Assembly (NCBI GenBank): GCA_026261815.1
Contig: JAMPIT010000230.1
Coordinates: 10,105,001 to 10,169,000, forward strand
Direction: 5' to 3'
DNA from: Monarcha castaneiventris obscurior
Lineage: Eukaryota > Chordata > Aves > Passeriformes > Monarchidae
DNA: 64,000 nt
The position numbers and the translations under genes are program-made. Below the pieces are notes generated by a model that saw only the letters and a list, made by a program, of their open reading frames with translations, had not been told where the DNA came from and did no database searches. Positions within the stretch are counted from its first letter, which is position 1; each line of letters starts with the position of its first letter. Of the stretch, positions 1 through 12,921 are shown in pieces.

Positions 1-480
1 GCCCGAACCCAGCGCCGGCCTCGGGCGCTTTCCCCTGGCTGCAGTTCCTCCTCCCGCTGAGCAGGGCGGGTGCGATGGTTCCCCCGCGGCTGCAGGGGGC
101 GCTCCGCAGCGAGCTCGGGAGCACCGGGAATGGAGCGCGGGGTCCCGGAAGGGATGTATGAGAAAACCTCACAAAACTCTTGGGCGTCGGCCGGATCCTC
201 AGGAACAGCAGGCTGGAACGGCAGGGGCGAGCGCAGATCTCGGGTGGCAGTGAGAGGTATCAAACTGCGGAGCTGGGCAGGGAAACCCGGCAGGTCTCTC
301 AGTCGCAGAGCGCAGGAGCTCCGTTTCCAACGGGACAAGGAGGAGAGCAGGCTTAGGAACCCCGGGGGTTTGCCCGCAGAAAGCAAAACAGCAAAGAAGC
401 AGAAACCCGCAGTGGTGACCGAGACGTCCACACCGACGGGAGCCAGCTTCCCGACTAAACCTTGAGCACCCAGGCAGCCC
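1..480. promoter_or_regulatory. CpG-island-like GC-rich block, probable promoter/first-exon edge
   Basis: The first 480 bases are rich in G, C and CpG dinucleotides (for example CCGCGG near 83 and several GCGC/CGGC words). From about 540 the sequence becomes AT-rich and stays so for most of the window. Such a boundary is typical of a vertebrate CpG-island promoter. A 131-codon frame on the plus strand (70-465) stays open through it, but GC-rich DNA has few stop codons and the product (Arg/Ser/Gly-rich, no domain) matches nothing I know. A possible splice donor, CAG followed by GTGACA, lies near 505-515. Gene identity and transcription direction cannot be read from the window, and the island is probably cut by the left edge. 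Confidence 0.6.
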
Positions 481-2068
481 CCCGCCCCGGGTGTCTCAAC
501 CCCCAGGTGACAAAAGGGTGGCCAGTCCCACCCCGCCTCTGTGGCCAGGTCTTTTGTTTCTTTTAAGTGTCCAGCGATTTGTCCCCTAGCAACTAGTATG
601 GGTAAAATTCTTTAAGAGAAAAAACAGGCTAAAATCCTAAACCCCAACAAGTTTTAAGCCCCATTTACTGGGAATCATCCAAACCTTGCCCAGAAGATAG
701 AGTCACTTATTATCTTATGAGTGTTTCTGTGGGCATGGCTGTGCCATACAATGAAGGGTGGCATTAAAACTCTTTGGAGAGTGCTGCTGGAGCCAGCTCT
801 TGAAGCAGAAGCTGTGTTGCCACATCAGCAGGGTGCTGCAAGTGAACTAATAACCTTCCTTGGAGTCAGAGCTCACTAATATGGGTGCAGTACTGTACCA
901 GCACAGCTGCTTTACTGATACCTGCATGGTTATGGACATTTTGGCAATCTCATGGCTAGGTGGAGACATGGTGTAAACATGCCCAGTGGTACTCATCACC
1001 ACAACATCAAGATTTAAACACGTACAGGGGCAAAGTACTTTCAAGCGTGTATCAAGCCACTTCACCATTCTTTAACTTCAGTTTTAGAAACACTGGCTAA
1101 TTCTTTGCATTTCCTTTTCCCACAAAGGACCCTAAAAGCACTTCTTTTCAGAAAACTGATATTAATTTAGAAAGTCTAACTCACACCATTCTGAAGACTA
1201 AAGAGCAAGTTCAAAGCATTTTCAGAATAGATCAAGAAAATTTTTAAGACATTATTCTTTCACTAAAGCAAATATTTTTTCCTATTTTTTTCTGTGAGAT
1301 GGGTTTAGCTTTCAAAAATTTTAGTGATACTATTTTCTTTCTGAAAGAAGTTGAGGTTCTGAGGACTGTGGTGGTTGGTGCTAACTTGACATATCACTAC
1401 TCTATAAGGGACCCATATAGGCAAATATATGCTGACATCAGTCATTAGAGAGAATGTCTGTATTTTGGAATTTATATTTGTATGTCATATAAAGTGTAAA
1501 TGATAGACTGTGCCCATTCCACTACCAAAATACACTCAAGCTTTTCTATAAGAGATACAAATTAGTCATGAGCCAGCAGGTTTGAGAAACACAAAGAGGT
1601 AAATTACAAAGCAATGTGCAGGGATTTAGCTGCATGACTCCCATTAACATCAATGGGATTTAACTGTGTGACTCCCTGTGCACCACTTTGCAAATTTACC
1701 CTAAATTGACTAGCGTGGTAATTCCTAGACAGCATGCAGTGGGGAAGTGACTGCTTCTGTAAACACAAGGGACTGTTGATTCTCAAATGTCTCCGTGCTG
1801 TACTCAACAAAGAACAAGCATTCAAAGAAACATTTTATTCCCTACATCACAGGAGGACAGGAAAAAAGGACACGAGCTCAGAACTCCATAGGGGACTCCA
1901 GTTCCAGAAATGTCATTTAGGGAAAACAAAACTCTCTTAATGATCCCTGATACTGTCAGATTCCTAACCTTCTGAGCCGAAAAGATACGATCCTTTAGTA
2001 CCACACAGGTACTGAAGCACCGAAAGAGAGCAATTCCTTAGTTCCTGTACTAAACTGGCCTGAGAAAA
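481..2068. other. AT-rich non-coding DNA, no feature recognised
   Basis: This stretch follows the GC-rich end. It holds only short overlapping frames on both strands, none with a recognisable product. I see no repeat of a family I know, no RNA gene and no clear promoter. It would fit a first intron or 5' flank of the gene implied by the CpG island. Confidence 0.5.
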
Positions 2069-2160
2069 CAGAATCACAGACTCATAAAATGATTTGGATT
2101 GGAAGGGACATTAAGGATCATAAAGTTCATTCCAGTATTCTCTTCCACACTGTTCCTCCT
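2069..2160 (-). mobile_element. CR1 LINE 3'-end fragment, minus strand
   Basis: The segment begins with CAGAATCACAGACTCATAAA and continues TGATTTGGATTGGAAGGGAC followed by a 'GGATCAT..AGTTC' stretch. This is the reverse complement of the familiar 3' end of avian CR1 elements, whose terminal short repeat (ATTCTATGA type) and 'GGTTGGAAGGGACCT' block are diagnostic. The element therefore runs on the minus strand with its 3' end at about 2069. It is 5'-truncated, as most CR1 copies are, and clearly diverged. The right boundary is uncertain. Confidence 0.8.
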
Positions 2161-5100
2161 GAAAAACTGATCACAAAGAGTTTTGTTTTCTGCTAAAAAA
2201 GGTTTATTCATTTGCTTCCCTCTGCTCTCATAAATCTTCTCTCATTCTTATATTATTAGGTTGCTAAGGGTTTCATTATTAGGTACTTAAATCTAGCTCA
2301 CCTTTTATTACCTTTACATACAAGCTGGAACAGTTGTATTCCTGGCTGAATAAAAGAGTACAGGCCTTGTTTGCATTGTGTATTTCCCAAAGCAGAGCAC
2401 ACAAATTCAATAAAGGCAAGAAACACAGTATGTGGGACAGCATAATATTGGCATGCAGGTGATTTGAGGGGGATGGAGATAGTGGAAAATTTTGAAGACA
2501 TTTTAGAAGTCATGTTAGAAATAAAAATTATGTACTTTTCTAACTGAGCCATTATTTTTAGATTTTCAGAGCTACCTGTAGTTTTCTGTCCTATAAAACC
2601 AAACTGCTGCTCCTCGATAGATATCAATCTGACAAAAGTCAATTTGGAGGTAGTACTGCTTTTTGAAAAGGCAGTATAATGTTGTAAACTTGCTGTATAA
2701 ATACAACAGCAAAGGAAAGTAAAGAGGAGCAAAGCAACTCTCTTCTGATTGCATTATTCTTTCTGGCAAGTTATTGTTACATTGCTGTTTATATTATGCC
2801 GGTTTCCAAGAGCCTCAGTAAGAATCTGGCCCATTTTTTGGGTGCAAAATTAAGACAGGTGAAGCCTAAAACCCCAAAAGAGGGGCTAGAATGTTGTGAT
2901 AAAACATACAGATGTAAAAAGCCACAGACACTGAGACACATACAGGTACATCTAAGCATGCATCATTACTAGCCTGCTGCACTCCACTGTACAATAAACT
3001 AATTTTTCATCAGAGAGCCCAAACTTGCCCTTATACTAGATGTACTAGTTCTTCAATATTCTCAGTTAAAATACGGAGTTCAGGTCTACCAGAATGAGTG
3101 AAAAGAGTTGATAAAGGACAGACCTACATGGCATTAGCTTCCTTCCATACTCTTCATTTATTCTTTTTTTTTTGAACCTGGGGGAAGATCAGCAGGTATC
3201 TATTTCTACCCTGTATTATCTAAGTATTCTCATTTTCATCTTCCCATTTGAGGAGTAAGTAATACTTCTGTATCACTTAGCTCCTCTATTAGCACTGAAT
3301 CTCCTGAGCCCCTTTAAAGTGGATTCTCAGATTAAAATCAGCTATCCTCACAGTCTCTTCATTCAAAATGCACTGAAAAGCACTGAGAGGGACCTGTATG
3401 TTGGATAATTATCCTGATATCTCAGCACAGTGAAAGGATACACACATCCCTTTCATGTCTGTGTCATTCTAAGGGGTTAGCAGTTCAGATCTGCTCGCTC
3501 TGATTCAGAAACTAAAAGCAAACCTATCCCTGACTTGCTGTTTTTCAAACATACAAAAAAAATCAGTATATTTTTAGTATAGCATTTGTGGGGAAAAAAC
3601 CATGTAGAAACAAAAATAATTCACCCCTACTCAAAGTATTACCCCTGTTGAAAGAATACTTATTTTTAGCCAAGAATATTCCTTTCCCATTGAAAATATT
3701 CAAGCTGTTACTGGATTGACCAGTAAAATCCTCTGCAGTCACTTCTACTGATAAACTGGTAGGGATGTATGCATATGTGCATACTCAGGCACCTCAATGT
3801 CACTTGCAGTTCTTAAATTTGTGGTGTTAGAATGAATACTGTGGATATTAAGACACTCTCAAGGTTTTCTATTTCAGCAAGCCTTTCCACTGCCATTCAT
3901 CTGGCCCACAGTCTATAGCCAAATTCGTTATCATCTTTTTACTTAGAGCCTTATTCCTGGATTCATGGAGTTACAGAAGATATTCTGCAGTATTTCCTTA
4001 TTTTTTCTGTCTTCATACAAAGAACAATTAGCAGGAAAAACCTGAAAATATGATTCCTTAAGGTTGAAAAGCAAAAATATAAAAATCACCTACCTAGTGG
4101 AAAGTAGTTTTTGAAATGCAGTAGTTAGTTGCTATACCTAAACAATTTGCATTTTTTACTGAAAGAGTGATTCTTCAGCCACCCTGGGATCTCTTGAGAA
4201 GTTTACCTTTGACTTCTGACCGCTTGGGGCTACAGATTGTGTAGAAAATCCTATGAAAGTGACATCAATCAGAACATCTTGTGTTCTGCAACAGTCTGCA
4301 ATCAAGAGGACTCTTGAATTTCAGCTGTGCTCAGCTGTGTAACTGATGAGCAAAGCCTGTGCTCATTTCAAATGTCCCCTCTCTCCTTCCATGTTAAGAA
4401 ATATGCCCAGCTGAACCTGGTCACAGAAGAATGTCACACACAAAAATCAGCCTATCAGACTGATGTTTTGTTTCGTGTGGTGGAGAACTCATGCTGGTTG
4501 CCCTGGAGTGGGGGACAGCTAATGAATGCTTTCTCTCTACTTGATCAGCAGCAGGTGTGAGAGAAACAGGCTCCCTGCCAGTTTCTTCTTCTTCTTCTTA
4601 TTTCCTCCCTCCTTCCTCATTTTCTCCTCATTGTCTATTGTCACAAGGAATTGAGTAGTTTCCAAAAAACAATCTCAGCAGTGTCCAGCAGGAGCTGAGC
4701 TGAAGCATGGGCAAGAGCCTGAGCTCCCAAGGACACACTGATTTGCAGCCCCACTGCAGCAGAGGGTGCTGGGGACCTTGCCTGGATCAGCAACAGACTG
4801 CCCAGGCACTGCACCTGGCTGGAAAGGTGGGGGTACAGCAGCCTCCTAGAGACTCAGAAATATAAACTGAATATGTAGTTAACTCTTCTATGGGCTGGCA
4901 TTAGCAATACACTGAGATACATTCTGAAACACCACTCTTCCTAGATCCCCAGACCAAAGGCCTGTATCTCAGTCAAAGCCACTGTCACCTAGGAACTGCA
5001 TATACTTTCTAACTGTAATTTAGAAAGCTGGACTGAATGTATGCATCCAGCCAGAAAACATGCATAGTCTTACATAAACCCATTCTTGAACTCTTTATCT

Positions 5101-8100
5101 ATTAAATTTGCTGAATTCTTCACATTGTATAGCTGGTTTCAAAAGTTTCAGTTAGTTATAAAACTATGAAACTATTTTATTTTTCTCTAGTAAGACTAAC
5201 ACAAAGTATTGTACACCATGTGTGGCAATTGTTTTAAGACATAGAGACTGGTTGAATAGAAATTCAAGTAAAATATTTTAAATCCACCAATGGTTAAATT
5301 CCAGATAAGAAGAAGAATTAAGAAACAAGTGTTGCTATTGTCAATAGATTCAAATCTTCCACCATGGTTCCATATATCCTTTTGTTATAGCTATGCTGAT
5401 CCCTCAGCAAGGACTCAGAAAACCTCTTTCTTTTTAGTTCCTGGAGGCTTTCAGTAACATAATGAAAACTCCAAAACAAGGACTTCTGTATCTACTTTGT
5501 AAAAACTTATTTGGCAAGCATCTTTCAGTAGCAGGAAATAACTGTTAACTGATAGCACATAATCAAAATGTCTAGTGTTCTGGTCACAGAAATTACTATG
5601 GTATTCATCAGGTAGGAGAAAAATAACTCATTTGTGTTAGTAACTATGCCAAAAAGGGTTGATACTGTAAAGTCTGATGGAGCACACACTGTATGCATAG
5701 CTTTTATTTTCCTGGAAAAGTTACAATCAGATAAAATGTATTCATTGGCTTTAAAGCTCACAGAAAGCTATCCAAGACAGTAATTGTAAATCTATCATTC
5801 AGTGATGTCTGCTGTATTTTACTGACTCTTTGATTTTCATTTCTATATACAGCTTCAGGTGGAGACATTTTGGCTGGCGTTACTGTGATAACATTAATAG
5901 GCTTCTTGCACCATTTTTGACTGCCTAACAAAATAATTTATTACTTACCTTCAGGAAGTTACAACACAGAGAACAAACTTGTAGGTTACAATACATTAAA
6001 GCTTTGTACAGGCTTTTTGATTTCTCAAAATCATGGGCTGAGTATCCAAAGCAAGAAAAAAAGACAACAACCTAGCTGCTTGAAACAAGAGAACTTTTAT
6101 TAGTAGAGTGAGGTTGAAATTTCCAGCACTGACATCACAGATCTCTTTCCATGTATTTCGATTCAAAAAAATAAGAGAGGGCATGGTAGGAAGATAAACC
6201 AGAAAGGAACTTGTCCAGCTGACACCCAGGGTAATAAAATGATAAATAATAATGCTGTGTCCATGTTGACAGATACTTGTAATATTCAGTGCCCTGTCTG
6301 CTACCTTCAACATAAAAATGGGTCAAAAGCTATGAGGCACAGTGTGTTGGTATCCAAGTGTTTATGTCCTGTGCTATTGATGGAACTTTTGAGCTGCCTC
6401 CACTGCTTGGAGACAAGCTTTGACAGATGCAAGTCACAGCTGTACACAGGAGTGCTGCTGCTGACCTGGGAATTTTTTCTTACACAGACTCTGCCAGCTT
6501 CAAAAAAATAAGGTTCATTTGTGGGGAAAGCAAGCCATCTGTGCTGTTCACCATACTGGGGCTGGTAAAGCTTCCTTCCATCAACTACCTCAGTACTCTA
6601 CAAGTCATAAACCAGTCTCTAAAAAGACAAACTTCCTTGCCAGGGCTACATCTCCAAGCTTTATAACAGAGAACTGAGAACTGCCATGTTTTGCAGTTGC
6701 TAATTTAATGGCTATGTTGTACCAATTCTTCCATCTCACATTTGCCCAATTTAGCACTCCTGACTTAAGCAAATGTTCGGTTCTACTCCCTGTAGGAGTT
6801 ATGCCTGAAAAAAGAGGCCTGAGTAGGTCCTAGCAGGAAAAAGCACCCAGTAATAAGGTAAATCCCGCTGTAGATAGAAAGGCTGCATTCCTTCCACACT
6901 AAATCAGCTGAAAACTACCATTGCACTAGAGGGGGTTTCATGTTTGAACTTGAAAAGTGGCCTGACAGTGGTCAGAAATATGTGTTGAGACATCAGCTTT
7001 ATGAAGTAAGAGAATTATGTGAAATTATGGCTGGAACTGTACAGCAGATAAGAATGCTCTTGAATTTGGCTAACTGCTGAAATAGTTACTCATTCAAAAA
7101 AAAACCTTGTAAGGTTTTACTGCTCCCGAACTCATATAAAACGGATGGTTTGAGAAGTCTTCAGTTAGGTGGAAACTTGACTTAGACATTGGGCTTTTGC
7201 ATTTCAAGAAGTTGTATCTTCTACTGGTGCTTCTAGTCTCCCATATGAATAAACCCTCAGCATACTTATATCTAAGAGAGAAGATAATCATAAAACTGTC
7301 AAATTCTAAGTTCATTTTTAGTCAACACTTTTCAAAGCACATTTTTACTAGGACACATTTTTTTAAAAATTCAAAAGAAATCCAAGGAAAATTAATTGTA
7401 TTTTAATTAACTTAGTTCTTCTTTTTCAAGACAGCTATAGTGTAGATAAAAGTTGTGGATTTATTTTCTAATTATAAGATTGAAGACAGGATTTTTTTTC
7501 AATTCTGCAGAAATATTGAAATGTTTAAGTAAACAGAATTTCAGTGAAATATTCACTATTTATTTTACCCTTATATCTCAACAGGTTACAAGCAGACAAT
7601 AAATAAAGCCTCTGCCAAAAAAAAACCTAAAAGCCACAAAGTCACATTTTAAATCTAACAGTGTCCTTTGCAGGAAATGGTTCCTGCAATAGTCTCTAAC
7701 ATCAGCAGTTGGCACAGGCTGTAACACTATGCAGCGGCTTATTTTACACAATTTAAATGAAAAGACAGCACTCTCAGACTCCCTGACTCTGAGTGATTAC
7801 TTGTGGGCTCAGGTTAAAGCTGTCTGGTTCTATAATAACAACAAAAAGCTTACGAAGGGCTAGAAAATTATTTATCACAGGTTTTGCTACCATTAATTCC
7901 ATTTCAGGATATGAATAAGACAGTAATATTGAAGCGAAATAGTTTGGTAAGATGGATCATGCAGAAGAAAAAGTCCTGGAGGAACTAAGATAACATTTAA
8001 GCTAAAGTTTAAATTTTGTTGCCATCTAAATCAAGTCATCTGAACAAAAGACGCCAGAACATTGATATAAAGTAGAAGCGAGTTTAGAACAAGCTTACAG

Positions 8101-8794
8101 TATGTTCCAGTATTAGTCTTTTATACATTTAAAGATTAAATAAGGAAAACCCTAAAGTCTCACCTAAAAAACAACACATGGAGCACCTATAAAGCCCCTG
8201 TTTTCCACACATACAGTCAGAGTTGGTTGCAGTGTTACAAGTGTAAGGGAAATGTTTGGTTTGGATTTTATTGGGTTCTGAGTCTTTTTCCCAAATACTG
8301 AGTGGGTGACTGCAGAACTGGCTAGCAGGTGAGAGGTGTGGGCTTTTTCCACATACTCACTCAGTTTGTGTCTTTATTCCCCTGCTTTTCCAGTATATTT
8401 ACCAAGAAGCCTTTTGCAGAAGCCTTTTGATTCTTATAAATCCTGAGAAATGTGACAGATGCTCATTGAAGCTTTCCCCAAGACTTTGTTTTCATTTCTT
8501 TTCCCTGTCTTCCTTAATTTAAAATACATATTTATCATGAGAAAAGTTAAAGAAAGTGTGTCACAGCTCATGCAACAGGTTTGAACTTCATGCCAAATGC
8601 TTTTTACCACAGCATTCAAGGCACTTGTTACAGGTTAAGGAAATAATTTATGTCTCTGTTGCATCCCTATAGCAGACATCCCTCAAAGAACTGGAAGTCA
8701 GATGGCCACCAATCCAACTGTTTATGACAGATCCTACCTATTCCAGGAAAGAACATAAAACAAGAAATCTCTTCCTTCATAAACTGCTCCCAGG
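2161..8794. other. AT-rich non-coding DNA with small simple repeats
   Basis: I see no gene in this block. Frames of 60-105 codons occur on both strands and overlap freely, as expected by chance. Minor features are short T runs (about 3163-3172) and a pyrimidine-rich tract with a TTC repeat at about 4581-4630. Nothing recognisable as CR1 or LTR was found. Confidence 0.45.
4581..4630. repeat. Polypyrimidine tract with TTC repeat
   Basis: A nearly pure C/T stretch that starts with several TTC triplets and continues as CCT/CTT-rich sequence. It is a simple low-complexity tract with no coding meaning. Confidence 0.75.
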
Positions 8795-8841
8795 AAAAAA
8801 AAAAAAAAAAAAAAGAAAAAAAGAAAAAAAGAAAAAAAAAA
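8795..8841. repeat. A-rich low-complexity tract (A20 then GAAAAAAA units)
   Basis: Twenty consecutive A residues (8795-8814) are followed by three interrupted units of G plus 7-10 A up to 8841. It could be the decayed tail of a retroposed sequence on the plus strand or a simple A-rich microsatellite. I see no recognisable retroposed gene or SINE directly upstream and no obvious target-site duplication. On the minus strand it produces a meaningless run of phenylalanines in a short frame. Confidence 0.85.
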
Positions 8842-10514
8842 TGGCTATTGTCTTCAGACAGGAACAAAGATTTGGCTTAAGATAGTCAAAATGCAGCCTA
8901 TTACCCTCACAAGTGAGTGTTCAAAACCACCTACATGTCTACATGCACTATCTACATAGTATCAAATGATGCAACATTAATTTTTTACAAGTTCTTTTCT
9001 CAGGGAACCAAGGAGTCTGACTCAGTAAATTGCTATTCAATTAAATCAGTCAAAATCACAATCACTGTGTTATTCTAGGCTAGGATCTTCTCCATATTTT
9101 GCCTTTCCTTGCTATTTCCACTGTCACTCTCTTCATACTTGTAAAAAAGCTGATGAGAATGAAGCCCCACCTAAATTCGTATTTTTGCATGCTTATCTTT
9201 TCTAAGGAACAGGTTTAAAGCAAACTTGCCACATCATCAAGGTTTCAATCCTGCCAATCTTTCTGAGGATGGACATTGCAACAGGAGGGTAGAGGCTGAG
9301 TTGGCTGCAAGCCCACCCTGCCTGGCTGGGGAGAGGCAGAAATGCTAAGCAAACATATGACCTGCAGTGATGAACAGGAATACATGATTTAAAGACAAGC
9401 TCAGTCAGTCAAGTACACAGACACTTGGGATTGCAGGATTTGTTCAGCTGGGGTCAGAATCCTATTCTTGTTCAAAAGTACCCAAATGTCAATCCACTGA
9501 GAACAGACTAATAAAGAGCACCAGAAAATTATCTCTGTGTGTGAGAAGACAAGTGTAGAATTTCTTGTAGGCATGGAGACAAGTCATTTATTAAAACTGA
9601 AGTATTATGATTACTTGTGAAAGCATACAAATCTTTCCTTTCTTATGGGATCTAACACCTTTCCAACCATACAGAAAGAGCCATTTTAAATAATGCTTCC
9701 AGCAACTGTTGGAGATCCACAGTATCAGGTATCGATCCACTTGTCCCCTGGCATTACAAAGCATCAGTTGCCTGAGCTTATATCCTCTACTTTTTATCCC
9801 AAACAGCAGTATTGCTGTGGCTCCTTGTAATTCTCTTCTATCAATAACAAGGAGGTGAAGACAGGAAGTATCCAAACAGCAAGACCATAAAGGGAATATT
9901 TATTTAGTGATTCTAATGTGCAAGTCTTGAACACATGACAGGCTTGTATCACTTGCTCTGTCATGGCTGACCCTATGTGCATTCTTAAAACAGAAAAACT
10001 AGTGAAGTTTACATTAGGTCCCAGCATGTTATAATCAGCTAAATCATCTGACATATGCTGAAACTTTTGACTGTGCAGACTGTTTAGGCAGCAGCATCCT
10101 CACCTGAAATATTATAGTTAGTATAAACCTTAAACCTTGGGTCTGGATCATGTTCTGAATGTGTTCTCCTACAGTATTTTACGCTGTATGCGCCGTAGGC
10201 TTTGTACTGACACATTTAACAATGGTAATTGGATTTCTTATTCACCGAAATTCATTAAGCCAAAGCATGGAGCAAAATGCTGTAGGTAACAAAGTGCAGC
10301 AGGATCTCACTCACTTTAGTAGATAAGTGACCAAATAACATCATTGTAAGTCTGCTCCAAAGCCATCTTAAAAGAGATTTGCTGTGGTACAGCAGGTGAT
10401 AGTTTTGACACAGATGAACATGAGCCACTGCTATTTCTGTGTTACTGTGTCTCACCAGAAGCTGCAGTAAATACTGCCAACCATGCTGTTAGCTGATATT
10501 CATCAAGCAGCAGC
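8842..10514. other. Non-coding DNA, no feature recognised
   Basis: Two overlapping minus-strand frames (9591-9875 and 9794-10054) are the longest open stretches. They have AT-rich codons, no domain and no convincing splice context. I see no repeat family, RNA gene or promoter. Confidence 0.4.
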
Positions 10515-10925
10515 CTGACCTTTTGTGCTTTCTTGCTCTCCCGGGGAGCATCCTGTGCCCCCACACAAAGAAACACAGGAACCCAAAGGATGCAAATAAC
10601 AAAACATCCTTATTGACCACGGAAGAGCAGACATCACCTCACACAGAGATCACCTCAGTTTGATCAGAGCTTCGTGCACCACTTACAGATGCCTAAAGCC
10701 AGTGTGTCTCTGACCCTCATCCCTCTCCACAGTTACTCAGCTGCACACAGTTCTAGCCTGCAATGGTCAAGAGGACAACACGTGTTTGCCCGCTTTCCCT
10801 GGCTTCAGCATTTGCCTTTATTGATTATGATCAGCTGTAAAGCCTGTGAATTCTGGGTGCTCCAGGGGTTTTCTTGACAGCTAACTAAGCCTGAGGCAAA
10901 TACAGACTCATGCAGCTCCAAACAA
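10515..10925 (-). mobile_element. Possible solo LTR or LTR fragment, minus strand (weak)
   Basis: This block is visibly richer in G and C than its flanks. On the minus strand it carries AATAAA (10817-10822) and AATAAG (10609-10614) polyadenylation-like signals, followed by a T/G-rich stretch as in a U5 region. At 10941-10960 a long minus-strand polypurine run precedes it, about 16 bases before a TGTTTGG that could be an LTR start. The purine run does not abut the TG end, and I could not define a matching 3' end or target-site duplication. Alternatively this is simply a GC-richer unique segment. Confidence 0.28.
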
Positions 10926-12921
10926 TCCTACCTGGGTTTCTTCCTCCTCCCCCTTCCCCATGCACTGCATTTAACAGTAATTGTTTATGATAAGGAGATT
11001 GTAATTAGGAACATGCACTAGCATAAGTGTCCAGTATTTCATATGCCAAGCATGTGCCACCAGCACAGTCAAAATACCTCCAAAGATTCCTTTAAATTTT
11101 TATAATTTTCTTACAGTAGATAAGCAATCCCTCCCCCACTATGCATACATACATTTATGCAGCTGAACTCCACTTTCCTGTGACAGCTGATTCAAATACA
11201 GACCAAGTTACTAACGCTGCACAAACAAAGTTGTTGGTTCTTTCCCAGTAAGTAGGAGACAAATGTCACAGAAACCAGTGCAGTGAACTTTTAAAATGGC
11301 AGCCAAGCAGAGAAATTTAGGGCTAAACATATGGACAATCAGCTAGCCAATGCCTCATTCCCAGTTCAGTGTTCATCTGAGAGTGAGAGCAGTGTGCTGA
11401 TCTTTGCAATTTCTGCTTGTGCTGCACAGGTTTCTAAAGGATTTCAGAATATATATAATGTAAGACTATTAGGAGAAGGTAAGTAGATGACAGAGTTCCC
11501 TTGCAAGCACACACAACTCCACACAGATACAAAGACGACACTCCTGTGAGAAAGGGAGGTTCAGGTTTGTAAAAGGTGGCAGTGAGAATGGTAATTTGAG
11601 TTTTATGTTAACACTTTTTCTTTAAAAGTTGCTTATTCATTCAAGCTATCAACATGTTGACTCATTTCTGTTTGGCTAGAGGTAATAGCTGCACTCTCCC
11701 ATGCATTCAAGTTTCAACCAAATTAGAGTACAAGTTAGGAGTCTTCTCCCCTGGCTGACAGTCTTACAGAGCTGTCAAGACAGCAGAAGGCTTTTTCCAG
11801 GTAAATAAGATCTGCATTGCCATGGCACAGTTCTTGCTAAATCCTTTTATCTATCTATCTATCTATATCTTTTATCACTGCCATCAGTGAGACCCACCAA
11901 GGAAGAAATACATGCCCTGCCCACAATTATGCATGTTCTGCTAATTGAATTTCCTTGCAAAACAAAAAGGTTCTAGGGGAAAAAAACAAACTTTATCCAA
12001 CTGACAGAATTCATGCCTCAGTCTTTTGGATTTCACAGCAAATATAAAGAACAAAATCACTCCAGTTATATATTTTATAGGATTTAGAGAAGAAAAAGTC
12101 CTTTTTGTGAACTACGGACACTTGTATAAGCATTTTCTGCAGTTTAGATTTATCTGAAGGTGGCTGTTCATTCCCTTCATTAAATAGAGATACAATCATC
12201 ATTTGGAAGATGGATTTCACAGCAAATTATCGGGCAGTTAAGACCTTGAAGTTTTATCATTCTACTTAACTGAATAGAGCTCAGTAAATAGGTTGTCTAA
12301 GAACCTCAAAGGCAGATTATGCATTTCCGAGCCTTTATCCATCAACCTGCTCTATGTGATAGAAAGCAGCCTAATCAAGAGTATAGAAATTCAAAGAAGC
12401 CCTTTAAGATCAAGAGGTTTGTTATATTTCAAGTCCTCAGCATATGGAGAAAGAGCCCTGTAAGGTTTCTGGACAGTAGTGCACAGTCTTCATGGCGATG
12501 TCTGAAATAGCCAGTGAGCACACGTCTATACATTATCATCTTCCCAGCTCTATAACAGATCTACCAATGCAGCTCTTTTTTCATGTGGTCAGTCAATACA
12601 GGTTTACCTTCACTAGGAAAAAAAAAAGTCAATCTTAACTGTTATGAGAAGTAATAACTAGGGCAAGATAAACAGCATTATATAATAGAAGCAACCCTAA
12701 TATTTAGGTTGCTCTTCAATTACGACAGATTATGACCTTTTCCTGACATACCTTTGCAATAGAAGCCTTTGCTGCAGACCTTAGAAATTCAGCGGAGAAA
12801 GCCCTTGAGCTAAAAAAAGTGATTTTGCCTTGTCTTACGAAATTCCATTCAATTTTAGCTGCAATCTCGACTGTTAAAAAAAATTAAAAGTCGTATTTCC
12901 TTACTTTTCCTTGCACTCCTC
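10926..12921. other. Non-coding DNA with a short tetranucleotide repeat
   Basis: No gene is recognisable. The block holds a purine/pyrimidine-asymmetric run near 10941-10960 and a short TATC microsatellite (listed separately). Short frames on both strands show no domain. Confidence 0.4.
11849..11867. repeat. TATC tetranucleotide microsatellite
   Basis: Four and three-quarter consecutive TATC units lie inside a T-rich stretch. It is short and likely only modestly polymorphic. Confidence 0.9.

Noticed and set aside
70..465. 131-codon plus-strand frame in the CpG-rich left end
   Set aside because: GC-rich DNA has few stops. The Arg/Gly/Ser-rich product has no recognisable domain and the start lacks support, so it is described only under the CpG island.
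8795..8841. A-rich tract as tail of a processed pseudogene or SINE
   Set aside because: No retroposed gene, SINE body or flanking duplication could be recognised upstream, so it is reported only as a simple repeat.
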